Shown: positions 1 to 8,766 of the stretch, one piece after another
How the letters are laid out: every line of letters starts with the position of its first letter
Numbering within the stretch: position 1 is the first letter of the stretch
From: Longicatena caecimuris
GTDB taxonomy: Bacteria; Bacillota_I; Bacilli_A; Erysipelotrichales; Erysipelotrichaceae
Direction of reading: 5' to 3'
NCBI RefSeq assembly: GCF_004341945.1
Contig: NZ_SMBP01000005.1
Coordinates: 82,217 to 146,216 of the forward strand
Length of the DNA: 64,000 nt
Position numbers and translations under genes: made by a program
The notes under the pieces: model-generated
Databases searched by the model: none
Told to the model about the DNA's origin: nothing
Seen by the model: only the letters and a program-made list of their open reading frames with translations

Positions 1-1309
1 TTGGATTTTTCGCTGTCATTTCCGCAACGACTGTTACAGCACCCATGACAAAGGCCGAATTGATTGGGACAATGGCAGTCACATTGGTTGCCATCGCAGT
101 TAACAGAATACTTCTTCGACTGGCAGGAATCTCAGCCTTTTGTCCAACGGTATCTGCCACATCTTTAAACATGATGATCGAAGGTAAGACACAGCCCGCC
201 AGTAAGACATTTACCACACCTACACCGATGGCGATGATGCCTTCTGCCCCTGCCGGCTTTTGGATCATCTTACGACTTAGCAAAAAGTCACAGCATTTCT
301 GCATCATGCCGCCTTCAACTGCGACCTGAATCAAACCATATAACAAAATGGTAGATAGGATGATATCCGTTACGCTAGTAATACCATCGAAGAATACCCC
401 ATGCAGCTGTTGGGTCGTTGTATCAATGAAGAAGATATCCGACATTTGGAAAATGCCGGTTACTAAGCCAATGACGATACCGGTAAGAATACCTCCACTC
501 ACTCCCATGAACAAATCACTTGTCTTAAAGCAAATAAGCAATAAGACAACGATAGGCAGCAGCATCCATAAGCCTGAACGATTAGAAAGCTTGCTTAATT
601 CTGCCACATGCTCTACCGCACTTGTATCACTGCCTAAAAAATAAAAGAGAATCATGGAAACAATACCGGCGAAAAGGATATACGGCAAACGTTCTTTCAT
701 CGTTTCGATTAAATCCGCGCTCTTTTGGGTATGGGCATCGTGTTGCGAAGCAATGGTCGTATGGATAACCTGCGAACTTGGTGATAAAGCATCGCCAAAG
801 AAGATGCCACTCATCATTGCCCCCAATAACACAGCAGGATTAGCCCCTAGCATGATACCGGCCGGATAAAAAATCGGTACCACCGCTAATAACGCCGCAA
901 TCGGTGCACCTGCGCCCATTGAAATAATACTGCAGCCAAGGAAACAAAAGACCACAAAGGCACCACCATGCAAATCTAAATGCAAACTGGCCCAGATAAA
1001 GCCACCGCCGATGCCTCCTGTCACTAACACCTTAGAAAAGATACCAATCACCATAAAAATCAGAATGAGCCGAGCATTTCCATACTGTGCTAATCCTCGT
1101 ACGATGGCATTCCAGTATTCCTTTTTCTTACGGCAAAACAAATAACCAATAAAGATGGAAACGATGGCCGCAAAGATCAGCACTTTCATAGAATAATACT
1201 GAAATCCTATCATGATAGCTCCTCCTAAAACCACATAAAGGAGAATAGGAATCATCGCCAATTCTTGACGACCGTAGAAGGTTAGGGATTTTGTCTGTTC
1301 GACATTCAT
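1..1309 (-). CDS. NhaC-family Na+/H+ antiporter, C-terminus cut by window edge
   Basis: This membrane transporter most likely exchanges sodium (or another small solute) for protons. The frame runs open from an ATG at 1309 to the left edge, giving about 436 residues without a stop. Many hydrophobic segments are visible. A GDALSPSS motif near residue 190 matches the GDxxSPxSD signature of the NhaC superfamily, and glycine-rich helices such as GGIGGGF are present. The usual family length is about 450-480 residues, so little is missing. An AGAG-type ribosome site lies upstream, weaker than in neighbouring genes. Some NhaC-superfamily members exchange amino or organic acids (for example malate/lactate), so the substrate is not proven. 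A 16-bp palindrome upstream may be its operator. Confidence 0.85.
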   Translation of the reverse strand, partial: MNVEQTKSLTFYGRQELAMIPILLYVVLGGAIMIGFQYYSMKVLIFAAIVSIFIGYLFCRKKKEYWNAIVRGLAQYGNARLILIFMVIGIFSKVLVTGGIGGGFIWASLHLDLHGGAFVVFCFLGCSIISMGAGAPIAALLAVVPIFYPAGIMLGANPAVLLGAMMSGIFFGDALSPSSQVIHTTIASQHDAHTQKSADLIETMKERLPYILFAGIVSMILFYFLGSDTSAVEHVAELSKLSNRSGLWMLLPIVVLLLICFKTSDLFMGVSGGILTGIVIGLVTGIFQMSDIFFIDTTTQQLHGVFFDGITSVTDIILSTILLYGLIQVAVEGGMMQKCCDFLLSRKMIQKPAGAEGIIAIGVGVVNVLLAGCVLPSIIMFKDVADTVGQKAEIPASRRSILLTAMATNVTAIVPINSAFVMGAVTVVAEMTAKNP

Positions 1310-1367
1310 AATCGCACCAGCTCTCTTTTAACCAGTTCTATGATAACACTCTTATTTTTATAAAACA

Positions 1368-1383
1368 TGTTGGATATCCAACA
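1368..1383. promoter_or_regulatory. Perfect 16-bp palindrome between yunB and the NhaC-type gene
   Basis: TGTTGGATATCCAACA is a perfect palindrome. It sits 26 bp after the yunB stop and about 60 bp before the antiporter start, next to an AT-rich stretch that could hold the antiporter promoter. With no natural loop it looks more like a dimeric repressor site than a hairpin. It could also serve as the yunB terminator, but the minus-strand T-run after it is poor. Confidence 0.4.
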
Positions 1384-1409
1384 CTTTTTTACATTTTGTG
1401 AATAAAATA

Positions 1410-2090
1410 TCAATTATTTGTAAGCGCATACGGTGTGATTTCCGGTATGTCCCCATTTACCACTTGAATGATGATGGGAAGTTCCATTTTCGTCTTATAT
1501 TCACTCACACTTAAAAACGTGATGACTTGTGCATCCACATGAACAACAAGGGAAATCTTAATCATCGTATTATTGATACCATAAGGTTTTGCCTCTGTTT
1601 TGATTTCTCCGGTGACATCGTTGAGCATCTTCATACGTATCTTAACCTTCGGTCCTTTATCATAAAACAAATAAGTTTTCGTAAAATAACCGATTGGTAC
1701 TTCATATAAGATTCCATCTTCATAAAAGACCTCTTTAGTTGTCGGATCTTTTTTTCCATCCTGCGCTGCCAATAAAGATTCATCAATTGTATTTAAAGCG
1801 GAGTACAATAGCGCATTTAGTTTTGCCGAATCATACTCTACACTTGTAATCTGATTTGCGCTATTACGTTCCACGCGCAATAGATCGTCACTTTTATATT
1901 CCATATCACTTAATACCTCTTTCACGATATTATTGATAGCAAAACCGGTATGCTGCTTGGCAATCGCCTGTAGCTGAGGTTCAATGGTATGGTGAAAAGC
2001 TGTTATCATTTGAAAAATGATCAATAGAAGAACGATGAAAAGAAGTAAAAGTTTTCCTTTTTTATATCGTTTGATCCTTACCTTCTTCAC
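1410..2090 (-). CDS. yunB: Sporulation protein YunB
   Basis: This protein is the counterpart of YunB, a mother-cell protein of unknown biochemistry in spore-forming Bacilli. It has 226 residues. A basic N-terminus (many K/R in residues 1-13) is followed by one membrane segment at about 14-32, then a soluble extracytoplasmic domain containing the family-typical KISLVVHVDA and LPIIIQVVNGDIP strands. The start is GTG at 2090 with a GGTGA ribosome site six bases upstream. It overlaps the end of yunC by 29 bp, so the two are translated from one message. The same yunB/yunC pairing is known in Bacillus subtilis. I place it by family pattern; the role in this organism is inferred. Confidence 0.8.
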   Translation of the reverse strand: MKKVRIKRYKKGKLLLLFIVLLLIIFQMITAFHHTIEPQLQAIAKQHTGFAINNIVKEVLSDMEYKSDDLLRVERNSANQITSVEYDSAKLNALLYSALNTIDESLLAAQDGKKDPTTKEVFYEDGILYEVPIGYFTKTYLFYDKGPKVKIRMKMLNDVTGEIKTEAKPYGINNTMIKISLVVHVDAQVITFLSVSEYKTKMELPIIIQVVNGDIPEITPYALTNN

Positions 2091-2379
2091 AAAGAATCAC
2101 CGCATCTTTCGCTTTCATGCCGATGGTAACGCCTTTTTCCTTCGCTATGTGATTCATGGACATAATCTCACTATCTAAAATGCCGGCAAAGCCAAAGGTA
2201 TAGCGACATAAAAGTACGGCTACCGGACGATCCAAACGTTCAAAATAGTCCATGGAGAAATTATCCTGTGCTAAGATCGTATGTGTAGAAATGATAAAAT
2301 GAATCGGATATTGAGGCAGATTGATATAAATACCTGCGAAATGATACTGTCCTACCGTAATACTTTTGACTTCAACCAT
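2062..2379 (-). CDS. yunC: YunC-like DUF1805 protein
   Basis: This 105-residue protein of the DUF1805/YunC family has unknown molecular function. The ATG at 2379 is chosen because AGGAGG lies eight bases before it; an upstream extension to 2478 has no ribosome site and encodes unrelated hydrophobic sequence. Family features are the N-terminal strand MVEVKSITVGQYHFAGIYI, a central FGFAGILDSEIMSMNHIAKEKG segment read as two parts, and a C-terminal AKDAVIL helix. It is the first gene of a yunC-yunB pair. In B. subtilis both lie beside each other and yunB is a sporulation gene, which supports a spore-linked role here, by inference. Confidence 0.8.
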   Translation of the reverse strand: MVEVKSITVGQYHFAGIYINLPQYPIHFIISTHTILAQDNFSMDYFERLDRPVAVLLCRYTFGFAGILDSEIMSMNHIAKEKGVTIGMKAKDAVILCEEGKDQTI

Positions 2380-2503
2380 ATACGCATTCCTCCTGTTGTA
2401 TAGTATATGAAAAAACAAATAAATCTTGTCAGTGAGATAAAGGTAAACAAGTAACACGAGGAACAATCGTATTTTCATCAGGCCTTTTTTAATTGCGAAA
2501 AAG

Positions 2504-2537
2504 GATATAAAAAAACACCGTCACATGAGACGATGTT
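2504..2537 (-). terminator. Terminator after ktrA
   Basis: A stem of nine pairs with one mismatch (arms 2514-2522 and 2529-2537) is followed on the minus strand by a run of T. It lies 29 bp after the ktrA stop and ends the ktrB-ktrA transcript. Confidence 0.8.
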
Positions 2538-2565
2538 AGGTTTCCATAACGTTCTTGATAAAACT

Positions 2566-3243
2566 TTATAATTCATCTAAGAAATCAAAACGATCTAACG
2601 TATTGCAATCAGAAATCACAACCAAATGATCCTGTGCTTCTATGCGATACTCGGCATCCGGACATACATTCAAATGTTCTTCTAAATAGCCACGTATTCC
2701 TACGACGTTAATACCATACTTACGACGCAGATCTAATTCAATCAATGATTTCCCTACCCATTGTTTCGGTGTCGGTATTTCCACAATACTATATTCACTG
2801 TCTAAATCAACAATATCAATGATATTTTTTCCTAAGACACTTTTCGCAACCTGTTCGCCCATTTCTTTTTCCGGACGGACCACTTTATTAGCTCCCAATT
2901 CAAGAAATATTTGCATATAACGTTTATTTTTCGCCTTGGCAACAATATAAGGAATACCTAATTCTTTTAGATTGATAATTCCCATAACACTTTCTTCCAA
3001 ATGGTTCCCCATACTGACAATTGCCACATCACAATCCTGAATACCGGCAGCTCGCAGCTGATCGATATCTGTGATATCACACTGCATGGCCTGTGTGACA
3101 ATATCGGCCATACGATTCACACATTTAATATCGCTGTCTACTGCGATAACATCGCAATTATAACGACTTAATGTTTTGGCAACGGTTGATCCGAAAATAC
3201 CAAGTCCTAAAACGGCATATTGTCTGTCTGTATATTTTTTCAT
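2566..3243 (-). CDS. ktrA: Ktr/Trk potassium channel regulatory subunit (RCK)
   Basis: This is the cytosolic gating ring of a KtrAB-type potassium channel. It has 225 residues. An RCK_N Rossmann domain (about 7-130) carries the nucleotide motif GLGIFG at 13-18 and an acidic residue after the second strand (VIAVDSD). An RCK_C domain follows (about 140-220). Family members bind ATP/ADP in RCK_N and often c-di-AMP in RCK_C; the sequence alone does not show which ligand is used here. It lies 14 bp downstream of ktrB on the same strand, and a terminator follows, so the two form a two-gene operon with channel first and regulator second. Confidence 0.92.
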   Translation of the reverse strand: MKKYTDRQYAVLGLGIFGSTVAKTLSRYNCDVIAVDSDIKCVNRMADIVTQAMQCDITDIDQLRAAGIQDCDVAIVSMGNHLEESVMGIINLKELGIPYIVAKAKNKRYMQIFLELGANKVVRPEKEMGEQVAKSVLGKNIIDIVDLDSEYSIVEIPTPKQWVGKSLIELDLRRKYGINVVGIRGYLEEHLNVCPDAEYRIEAQDHLVVISDCNTLDRFDFLDEL

Positions 3244-3257
3244 ATTTTTTTCTCCTT

Positions 3258-4670
3258 TTAACCAACAATGATATTTCCATTAGGATAGGAAACCTTCGTA
3301 CTTTTATCAAGGCCAGGTTTTGGTCTGGTAAGTGACAAGATCAGTGTCGAAATACCAATTCTTCCCACATACATCAATAAAATGATGATCAGTTTTCCAC
3401 CTACTCCTAAAGTAGCCGTAATGCCTAAAGATGAACCAACGGTCGCCATAGCGCTCACCGCTTCAAAAGCGAGTGAGATAAAAGGTTTTCCTTCCACAAT
3501 ATTTAATAAGAAGATACCTGTTAACAGCGTTACCAGATTAATAAAGAAAATACCCATCGCACGTATAACAATACTGTTGCCAATCGTTCTGCGTAAGACA
3601 ACCGTCTTTTCACGACCCTTTAAGGCACTCAACATATAAATAACGATAACAGCAATCGTCGTCGTTTTAATACCACCGGCGGTACCTCCGGGAGAACCAC
3701 CAATGAACATGACGACCATCATCAAAAGATCGGTTGCAGGTCGTAAACCACCATAATTAATCGTAGTAAAACCGGCTGTACGCAACGCGATGGATTCAAA
3801 CATCGCCGTCATTGTCTTTTCGAAGATATTGAAATCACCAAGCGTATGAGGATTAGCAAATTCTAACAGTAAAATAAGCAATCCTGGTACTAAGATCAGC
3901 GTCAGACTGACCGAAATAACAATTTTCGTATGCAATGATAAAGAGTGTTTAAACTTTTCAAAGCTAATTTGTCTTTTTACTAAAGGCTTGATCTTATCAC
4001 GGATATCAAACCATACGGCAAAACCAATACCGCCGAGTACGATAAGTCCCATAATGGTGAAACACATGAGCGGATCATGAACATACTGTTGCAGACTGAC
4101 TGATCCTAAGGTATCAAAACCGGCATTACAGAAAGCCGAAACAGAAAGAAACACCGCCTTAAACCCGCCATCGAGTAAACCAAAACGCGGAATCATGCGA
4201 AAAGCAATCAAAATCGCCCCAACAGATTCAAAAAACAAGGTATAATATAAAATATCTTGCAGGAATTTCTTCATATTGACCACATGATCCTGATTCAGCA
4301 TTTCCCGCATAACGATTTTTTCATTCATGGATAAGCGATTGCGAATGATTAGGACAAAGACAGCCATAAAGGTCATTAAGCCCAAACCACCGATCTGAAT
4401 CAAAAGCAGAATGACGATTTGTCCAAATGTATTAAACGTATCCGCAACGGTCACCGTAGAAAGTCCTGTAACACAAGTTGCACTGGTTGCGGTGAATAAT
4501 GCATCCAGCGGATGAAAAAAGCTTCCATTTTTTGTCGATATCGGCAACGTCAACAATAATGCCCCGCAAAGAATGACCAATAAAAAACTTGCGGCAATTT
4601 TTTGCGCAGGAGACATTTTTTTAAAGTTGAGCAGCGAATGTATGAAGTTCGTCATAGCTTGTTCTGACAC
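3258..4670 (-). CDS. ktrB: Ktr/Trk potassium channel membrane subunit
   Basis: This is the membrane pore of the Ktr potassium uptake system. It has up to 470 residues with the four repeated membrane-pore-membrane units of the TrkH/KtrB family. Filter-like glycines are visible in TSATCVTGLSTV, SAFCNAGFDTL, ALRTAGFTTI and SAMATVGSSLG. The start is ambiguous: GTG at 4670 has AAGGG five bases before it, while ATG at 4655 has an AAAGGTG about 12 bases upstream. Either gives the same core protein. It is cotranscribed with ktrA. A palindrome upstream at 4924-4937 could be a control site. I found no recognisable c-di-AMP riboswitch in the leader. Confidence 0.92.
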   Translation of the reverse strand: MSEQAMTNFIHSLLNFKKMSPAQKIAASFLLVILCGALLLTLPISTKNGSFFHPLDALFTATSATCVTGLSTVTVADTFNTFGQIVILLLIQIGGLGLMTFMAVFVLIIRNRLSMNEKIVMREMLNQDHVVNMKKFLQDILYYTLFFESVGAILIAFRMIPRFGLLDGGFKAVFLSVSAFCNAGFDTLGSVSLQQYVHDPLMCFTIMGLIVLGGIGFAVWFDIRDKIKPLVKRQISFEKFKHSLSLHTKIVISVSLTLILVPGLLILLLEFANPHTLGDFNIFEKTMTAMFESIALRTAGFTTINYGGLRPATDLLMMVVMFIGGSPGGTAGGIKTTTIAVIVIYMLSALKGREKTVVLRRTIGNSIVIRAMGIFFINLVTLLTGIFLLNIVEGKPFISLAFEAVSAMATVGSSLGITATLGVGGKLIIILLMYVGRIGISTLILSLTRPKPGLDKSTKVSYPNGNIIVG

Positions 4671-4923
4671 CTTTTCCCTTCGTTAAATATCTATTTTAGA
4701 AATTGGATTGAATTTCTTATGTTCTTGCTTAAGATGTATCATATTCATTTTACACATTTCCACATTTTTTACAACACTTGCATAAACAATTTTTACAAGA
4801 AATCGTTTATGGTTTAAGGAAATGTGTTTAAAAGCTTCTCTTAAACATATAGAAAGTACTGTTCCTCATCCTACACTACCTTATATATATTTAAGAAAAT
4901 TGCTATTATGATTTTAGCACACT

Positions 4924-4937
4924 CTGTTACATAACAG
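4924..4937 (-). promoter_or_regulatory. Possible ktrB promoter with palindromic operator
   Basis: The region 4671-5021 has no gene. On the minus strand it shows a possible extended -10 (TGCTAAAAT) preceded at 18 bp by TTCCTG. Between the two lies a palindrome with arms CTGTTA and TAACAG around two bases. The layout fits a repressor site over a promoter. The promoter elements are weak matches. Confidence 0.35.
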
Positions 4938-4980
4938 GAATTTTTTTCGAAACATTACCAAAAACAAGATACTACCAGAT

Positions 4981-5011
4981 AGAAAAAAGAGGATACCGCC
5001 TGGATATCCTC
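4981..5011 (-). terminator. Terminator after rubrerythrin
   Basis: A GC-containing hairpin (arms from 4989 and to 5011, loop GCCT) is followed on the minus strand by six T residues. It starts about 10 bp after the rubrerythrin stop. Confidence 0.85.
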
Positions 5012-5021
5012 GATAAATTTA

Positions 5022-5558
5022 CTAGTAATTCTCGTTACGTACTTCAAAATAAGAACGTGGATGATTACAAACCGGGCATACTTCTGGTGCTGTTTTGCCA
5101 GTATGCAAATGACCGCAGTTTAAGCATTCCCAAACCGTTTCTTCACTCTTTTCAAAAACGGTACCATCTTCGATGTTATTCAATAATGCCGTATAACGTT
5201 GTTCATGTGTTTTTTCAATTGCCAAAACACCTTCCATTGTATCTGCGATATCATCGAAACCTTCTTCACGAGCTTCTTTTGCCATACGAGCATACATATC
5301 TGTCCACTCATAGTTTTCACCGGCAGCGGCATCTTTCAGATTCGTCACAGTATCAGGCATACCATCATGCAATAATTTAAACCACAATTTCGCATGTTCT
5401 TTTTCATTGTTAGCCGTCTGTTCAAAAATATTGGCAATCTGTACATAGCCGTCTTTCTTAGCCTTAGAAGCATAATACGTATATTTGTTTCGTGCCATGG
5501 ATTCCCCGGCAAATGCTTCATTCAGGTTTTTTTCCGTCTTTGTTCCTTTTAAGTTCAT
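5022..5558 (-). CDS. rbr: Rubrerythrin
   Basis: This is a non-haem di-iron peroxidase that reduces hydrogen peroxide in anaerobes, fed with electrons by rubredoxin-type proteins. It has 178 residues. A ferritin-like four-helix domain (about 1-135) carries the metal-binding glutamates in [19 protein letters not shown] and [11 protein letters not shown]-terminal rubredoxin domain (about 140-178) has two CxxC pairs, CLNC and CPVC. AGGAGG precedes the ATG. It stands alone with its own terminator, and the upstream intergenic region of more than 400 bp gives room for regulation. A 64-residue rubredoxin-like protein at 50.4 kb might be a partner, by inference. Confidence 0.95.
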   Translation of the reverse strand: MNLKGTKTEKNLNEAFAGESMARNKYTYYASKAKKDGYVQIANIFEQTANNEKEHAKLWFKLLHDGMPDTVTNLKDAAAGENYEWTDMYARMAKEAREEGFDDIADTMEGVLAIEKTHEQRYTALLNNIEDGTVFEKSEETVWECLNCGHLHTGKTAPEVCPVCNHPRSYFEVRNENY

Positions 5559-5754
5559 TGGTAGATCCTCCTTTTCTTGATGATGGATACAACCATGTAT
5601 ATGAAAACTCCTTCACACTTATACCTTGGTTACGCATCATCAGTTTCTATACTTATTGTACTCTGTTTTTTTTGATTTTTCATCTTTTTTGCTAATTTTT
5701 TTAAACTATTTGTTATGTTTCTTCCTTCCTCTGCACTGATATTTCTAACATTTC

Positions 5755-5783
5755 TATAGCATTTCGCTATACTTTCGCTATAC
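5755..5783. repeat. Three hexamers phased at 11 bp in the rbr-glnN intergenic region
   Basis: The gene-free region 5559-5984 separates divergent rbr and glnN. TATAGC at 5755 and GCTATA at 5766 and 5777 are spaced exactly 11 bp. The last two are part of a perfect 11-bp tandem repeat TTTCGCTATAC (5762-5772 and 5773-5783). One-helical-turn spacing suggests a protein-binding array, but no known operator is recognised. Confidence 0.4.
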
Positions 5784-5893
5784 TTATAAAAAAAGGCGGT
5801 ACTGTTTATATCAGAAAATCTTCACGATATCTCCTTTTATCTTATTTTTTTCACATAATTAGCGATTATTTTTTGAATAAGAACCATTATTTT

Positions 5894-5915
5894 AGAAAAT
5901 TAATGAGAATTTTCT
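5894..5915. promoter_or_regulatory. Inverted repeat upstream of glnN
   Basis: AGAAAATT and AATTTTCT form a perfect 8-bp inverted repeat around a 6-bp spacer, 70 bp before the glnN start. It does not match the classical GlnR site (TGTNAN7TNACA). In AT-rich DNA such repeats can arise by chance, so it is only a candidate operator. Confidence 0.3.
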
Positions 5916-5984
5916 TAATTTTTTTGAATCTACTATACATATTTAAAAAAATAAAGTAAAATCAATACATAGGAGGATCAAACT

Positions 5985-8075
5985 ATGACAGAAAAACACC
6001 CTTTTGATGATTTCGGTATCAATTTGTTTAGTGAAAGCGTGATGAAGGAATGTCTGCCTCATCCCATCTATACAAAATGGAAAACAGCCACCCGTAAAGA
6101 AGATGCTTTAGATCGCAATACAGCCGATGCGATTGCCCATGCGATGAAAACCTGGGCCATGGAAAAAGGCTGTACCCATTTTACACATTGGTTTCAGCCT
6201 TTGACTGGTTCAACAGCAGAGAAACACGATTCTTTTATAGAACCAGGAGATCATAATCAACCCATTTCACGTTTCTCAGGAAAATCGTTGATTAAAGGGG
6301 AAGGTGATGCTTCTAGTTTTCCAAGCGGTGGCTTGCGGGCAACCTTTGAGGCACGCGGCTATACCTATTGGGACTGCACCTCTCCAGCGTTTATCAGAGA
6401 TAACGTATTATGCATTCCGACGATCTTTGTATCTTATAATGGGGAAACCTTAGATAAAAAAGCTCCCTTATTAAAGAGTGCGGAAGCCATCAGTAAACAG
6501 GCTACCCGTATCGTTAATCTGTTTAAAGATAAAGATATCAAACGGGTCAATGCCATGGTTGGCTTGGAACAGGAATACTTTTTGATTGATAAACAGCAAT
6601 ATCAAAAGCGTATGGATCTTATGCATACCGGACGCACCCTGTTTGGCTCCATGCCGCCCAAAAGTATGGATATCCGCGGTCATTATTTTGGCTCGATTCC
6701 TGAGCGCGTACAAGCGTTCATGAGTGATGTAGATAAAGAGTTATGGAAACTGGGAATCTATGCAAAAACCGAGCATAATGAAGTAGCACCGTGTCAATTT
6801 GAAATTGCCCCTTTATTTATTGATGTCAATGTCGCCATTGATCAGAATCTGATTATCATGGATGTCTTAAAGAAACAGGCTGATCGCCATGGCTTTGCCT
6901 GCCTGTTGCATGAAAAACCATTTCAAGGTGTGAATGGCAGCGGTAAGCACAATAACTGGTCTTTGGTCACTGATGATGGACAAAACCTGTTAGAACCCGG
7001 CGATCGCCCACATGAAAATATTCGCTTTTTGCTCTTTGTATGCGCCATTATTGAAGCTGTTGATACTTATCCGGAATTATTACGTATGGCAGCTAGCTGC
7101 TACGGCAATGATTATCGCTTAGGTGCCGATGAAGCCCCTCCAGCAGTTATTTCCATCTGTATGGGAGATGAATTAGAAATCATCTTAGAAAAGCTGCGCA
7201 AGGGTGAACATGAATTAAAGAACGAAGTAGAAACACAACCTTATGCGATTGCCAATTTGTCCTATGTGCCAAAGGATACCAGTGATCGTAACCGTACTTC
7301 ACCATTTGCCTTTACCGGCAATAAATTTGAATTCCGCATGGTTGGCAGCAGCCGCAGCGCATCCACGACAAACATCATTCTCAATACCATTGTCGCAGAT
7401 TCTTTAAGTCGCATAGCCGATGAATTGCAAAATTATAAATATATTGATGATATCCGCAAGAAATCCTTAACCATCTGCCGCAACATTTTACAAAAGCATC
7501 ACCGCATCTTATTTAGCGGAGATGGTTACAGCGAAGAATGGTTAAAAGAAGCTGATAGACGCGGATTGCCAAACATTGCACATTATATTGATTCCATTCA
7601 AGCATTGATTGATGATAAAGCCATTGCTATGTTTGAAAGAAATAAAGTATATAATGAATTAGAATTACAAGCCCGTGTCGATATTTTAACAGAAGAATAC
7701 CGCAAATCAGTGAAAGCAGAAGTATTGACCTTGTTGAATATTTCTAAAAAAGAAATTCTGCCGGCTTTAGTAAAAGAAATCAAATTTTATAGTGATGCCC
7801 AGAATTCACTAGGAATAGAAAATGCTTATTATCAGCGAAAGATCAAACACCTGTTACAATTATTACATGATTTTGATGAATATTATCACGAATTAAAGGA
7901 AAAAATGGAAAATCGCGAACAGCATCCGGAAAACCGCGCAAAAGCAAAATATCTGGATACTGTCGTATTACCTGCCATGGATGCTTTACGAACGGTCATT
8001 GACAATATTGAAGAATCAATTTCTCGTGAACATTATCCATTCCCGACGTACGACGATATGTTCATGGCAATGTAG
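5985..8075 (+). CDS. glnN: Glutamine synthetase type III
   Basis: This enzyme makes glutamine from glutamate, ammonia and ATP in the cytosol. At 696 residues it matches the large GSIII class (about 700) rather than the 440-470 residue GSI. Motifs include GLEQEYFLID, with metal-binding glutamates near residue 195, then HNEVAPCQFEIAP, the ATP-loop motif NGSGKHNNWS, and RTSPFAFTGNKFEFR near the substrate arginine. AGGAGG stands eight bases before the ATG. The gene is single and has its own terminator, with an inverted repeat upstream. It is the only nitrogen-assimilation gene in the window. Confidence 0.96.
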   Translation: MTEKHPFDDFGINLFSESVMKECLPHPIYTKWKTATRKEDALDRNTADAIAHAMKTWAMEKGCTHFTHWFQPLTGSTAEKHDSFIEPGDHNQPISRFSGKSLIKGEGDASSFPSGGLRATFEARGYTYWDCTSPAFIRDNVLCIPTIFVSYNGETLDKKAPLLKSAEAISKQATRIVNLFKDKDIKRVNAMVGLEQEYFLIDKQQYQKRMDLMHTGRTLFGSMPPKSMDIRGHYFGSIPERVQAFMSDVDKELWKLGIYAKTEHNEVAPCQFEIAPLFIDVNVAIDQNLIIMDVLKKQADRHGFACLLHEKPFQGVNGSGKHNNWSLVTDDGQNLLEPGDRPHENIRFLLFVCAIIEAVDTYPELLRMAASCYGNDYRLGADEAPPAVISICMGDELEIILEKLRKGEHELKNEVETQPYAIANLSYVPKDTSDRNRTSPFAFTGNKFEFRMVGSSRSASTTNIILNTIVADSLSRIADELQNYKYIDDIRKKSLTICRNILQKHHRILFSGDGYSEEWLKEADRRGLPNIAHYIDSIQALIDDKAIAMFERNKVYNELELQARVDILTEEYRKSVKAEVLTLLNISKKEILPALVKEIKFYSDAQNSLGIENAYYQRKIKHLLQLLHDFDEYYHELKEKMENREQHPENRAKAKYLDTVVLPAMDALRTVIDNIEESISREHYPFPTYDDMFMAM

Positions 8076-8103
8076 AACATTTCCTCAGAATTGAAAGAAT
8101 GTT

Positions 8104-8150
8104 AAGGAAAGTCAGAAGGACGACGTCTATCTGGGTTTCCTTTTCTTTTC
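8104..8150 (+). terminator. Terminator after glnN
   Basis: AAGGAAA and TTTCCTT close a stem with an inner CAGA/TCTG pair, followed by a T-rich run. It begins 29 bp after the glnN stop. Confidence 0.7.
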
Positions 8151-8345
8151 CCTTTTCATTCGCAAACTTTCATAGATTGAAAGAAACTTTGAAGTTAACT
8201 ATCATAAAGCAGGATCCTTTCCAAAAACCTTGTAAAATATAACAGAAACTATTTATAATAAATGCATACTCCTTCTAGCAATTCATGTAAATTACGTGCA
8301 GAACAATCGTTTCCATCTTACGCTACAATACCTGAAACAATTACG

Positions 8346-8379
8346 AAAAAAAAGCAGTACACCATTTCGATATACTGCT
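8346..8379 (-). terminator. Terminator after the Spo0A-domain gene
   Basis: Arms AGCAGTA (8353-8359) and TACTGCT (8373-8379) form a 7-bp stem followed by eight T on the minus strand, about 22 bp after the stop of the short Spo0A-like gene. The rest of the gap 8151-8345 shows nothing I can name. Confidence 0.85.
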
Positions 8380-8400
8380 ATTGGTCTTTGCCTCGTTGTT

Positions 8401-8766
8401 CTACATATGCTCGATGTTCAAGTAGTCCACGATAAGAGCTATGAACTCCTTGTTTGTTGGACGTACTTTACGGCCGTCAACCGTATTATGAAAGATGCAC
8501 ATAATCTCATCCATATCACCGCGCAGCCATGTGATTTCAATAGCAACACGAATCGTACGCTCCACACTTTGAATCGATGTATGATGACGCTTTGCGACGA
8601 GTGCGTATACATCATTGATGATATGGTTTAATCTTGTGATATCTTGATACACTAGAATAATGGCATCTCTTACATAATAAAAGCCCTTGATATGAGCAGG
8701 CATACCAATATCATGTAAAATATCGGTAACTTCTTTGATTAATATCTTCTTTGTTTTTATGACCAT
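8401..8766 (-). CDS. Stand-alone Spo0A DNA-binding domain protein
   Basis: The 121 residues match almost only the C-terminal effector domain of the sporulation master regulator Spo0A. The match includes the IGMPAHIKGFYYVRDAI region, the recognition helix SVERTIRVAIEITWLRG and the C-terminal VRPTNKEFIALIVDYL. The receiver domain with its phosphorylated aspartate, normally about 120 residues before this, is absent, and the DNA upstream is non-coding. A ribosome site with five G residues stands before the ATG, and a terminator follows, so the gene is complete and not a fragment. It could bind Spo0A boxes without phosphorylation, or compete with full-length Spo0A. Function is inferred from the domain only. 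Confidence 0.88.
   Translation of the reverse strand: MVIKTKKILIKEVTDILHDIGMPAHIKGFYYVRDAIILVYQDITRLNHIINDVYALVAKRHHTSIQSVERTIRVAIEITWLRGDMDEIMCIFHNTVDGRKVRPTNKEFIALIVDYLNIEHM

Noticed and set aside
1..869. Three plus-strand frames at the left edge
   Set aside because: They are antisense to the NhaC-type transporter, whose minus-strand frame is open to the edge and carries family motifs.
4671..4980. c-di-AMP riboswitch before ktrB
   Set aside because: The conserved riboswitch elements are not present; the region is AT-rich with only a palindrome.
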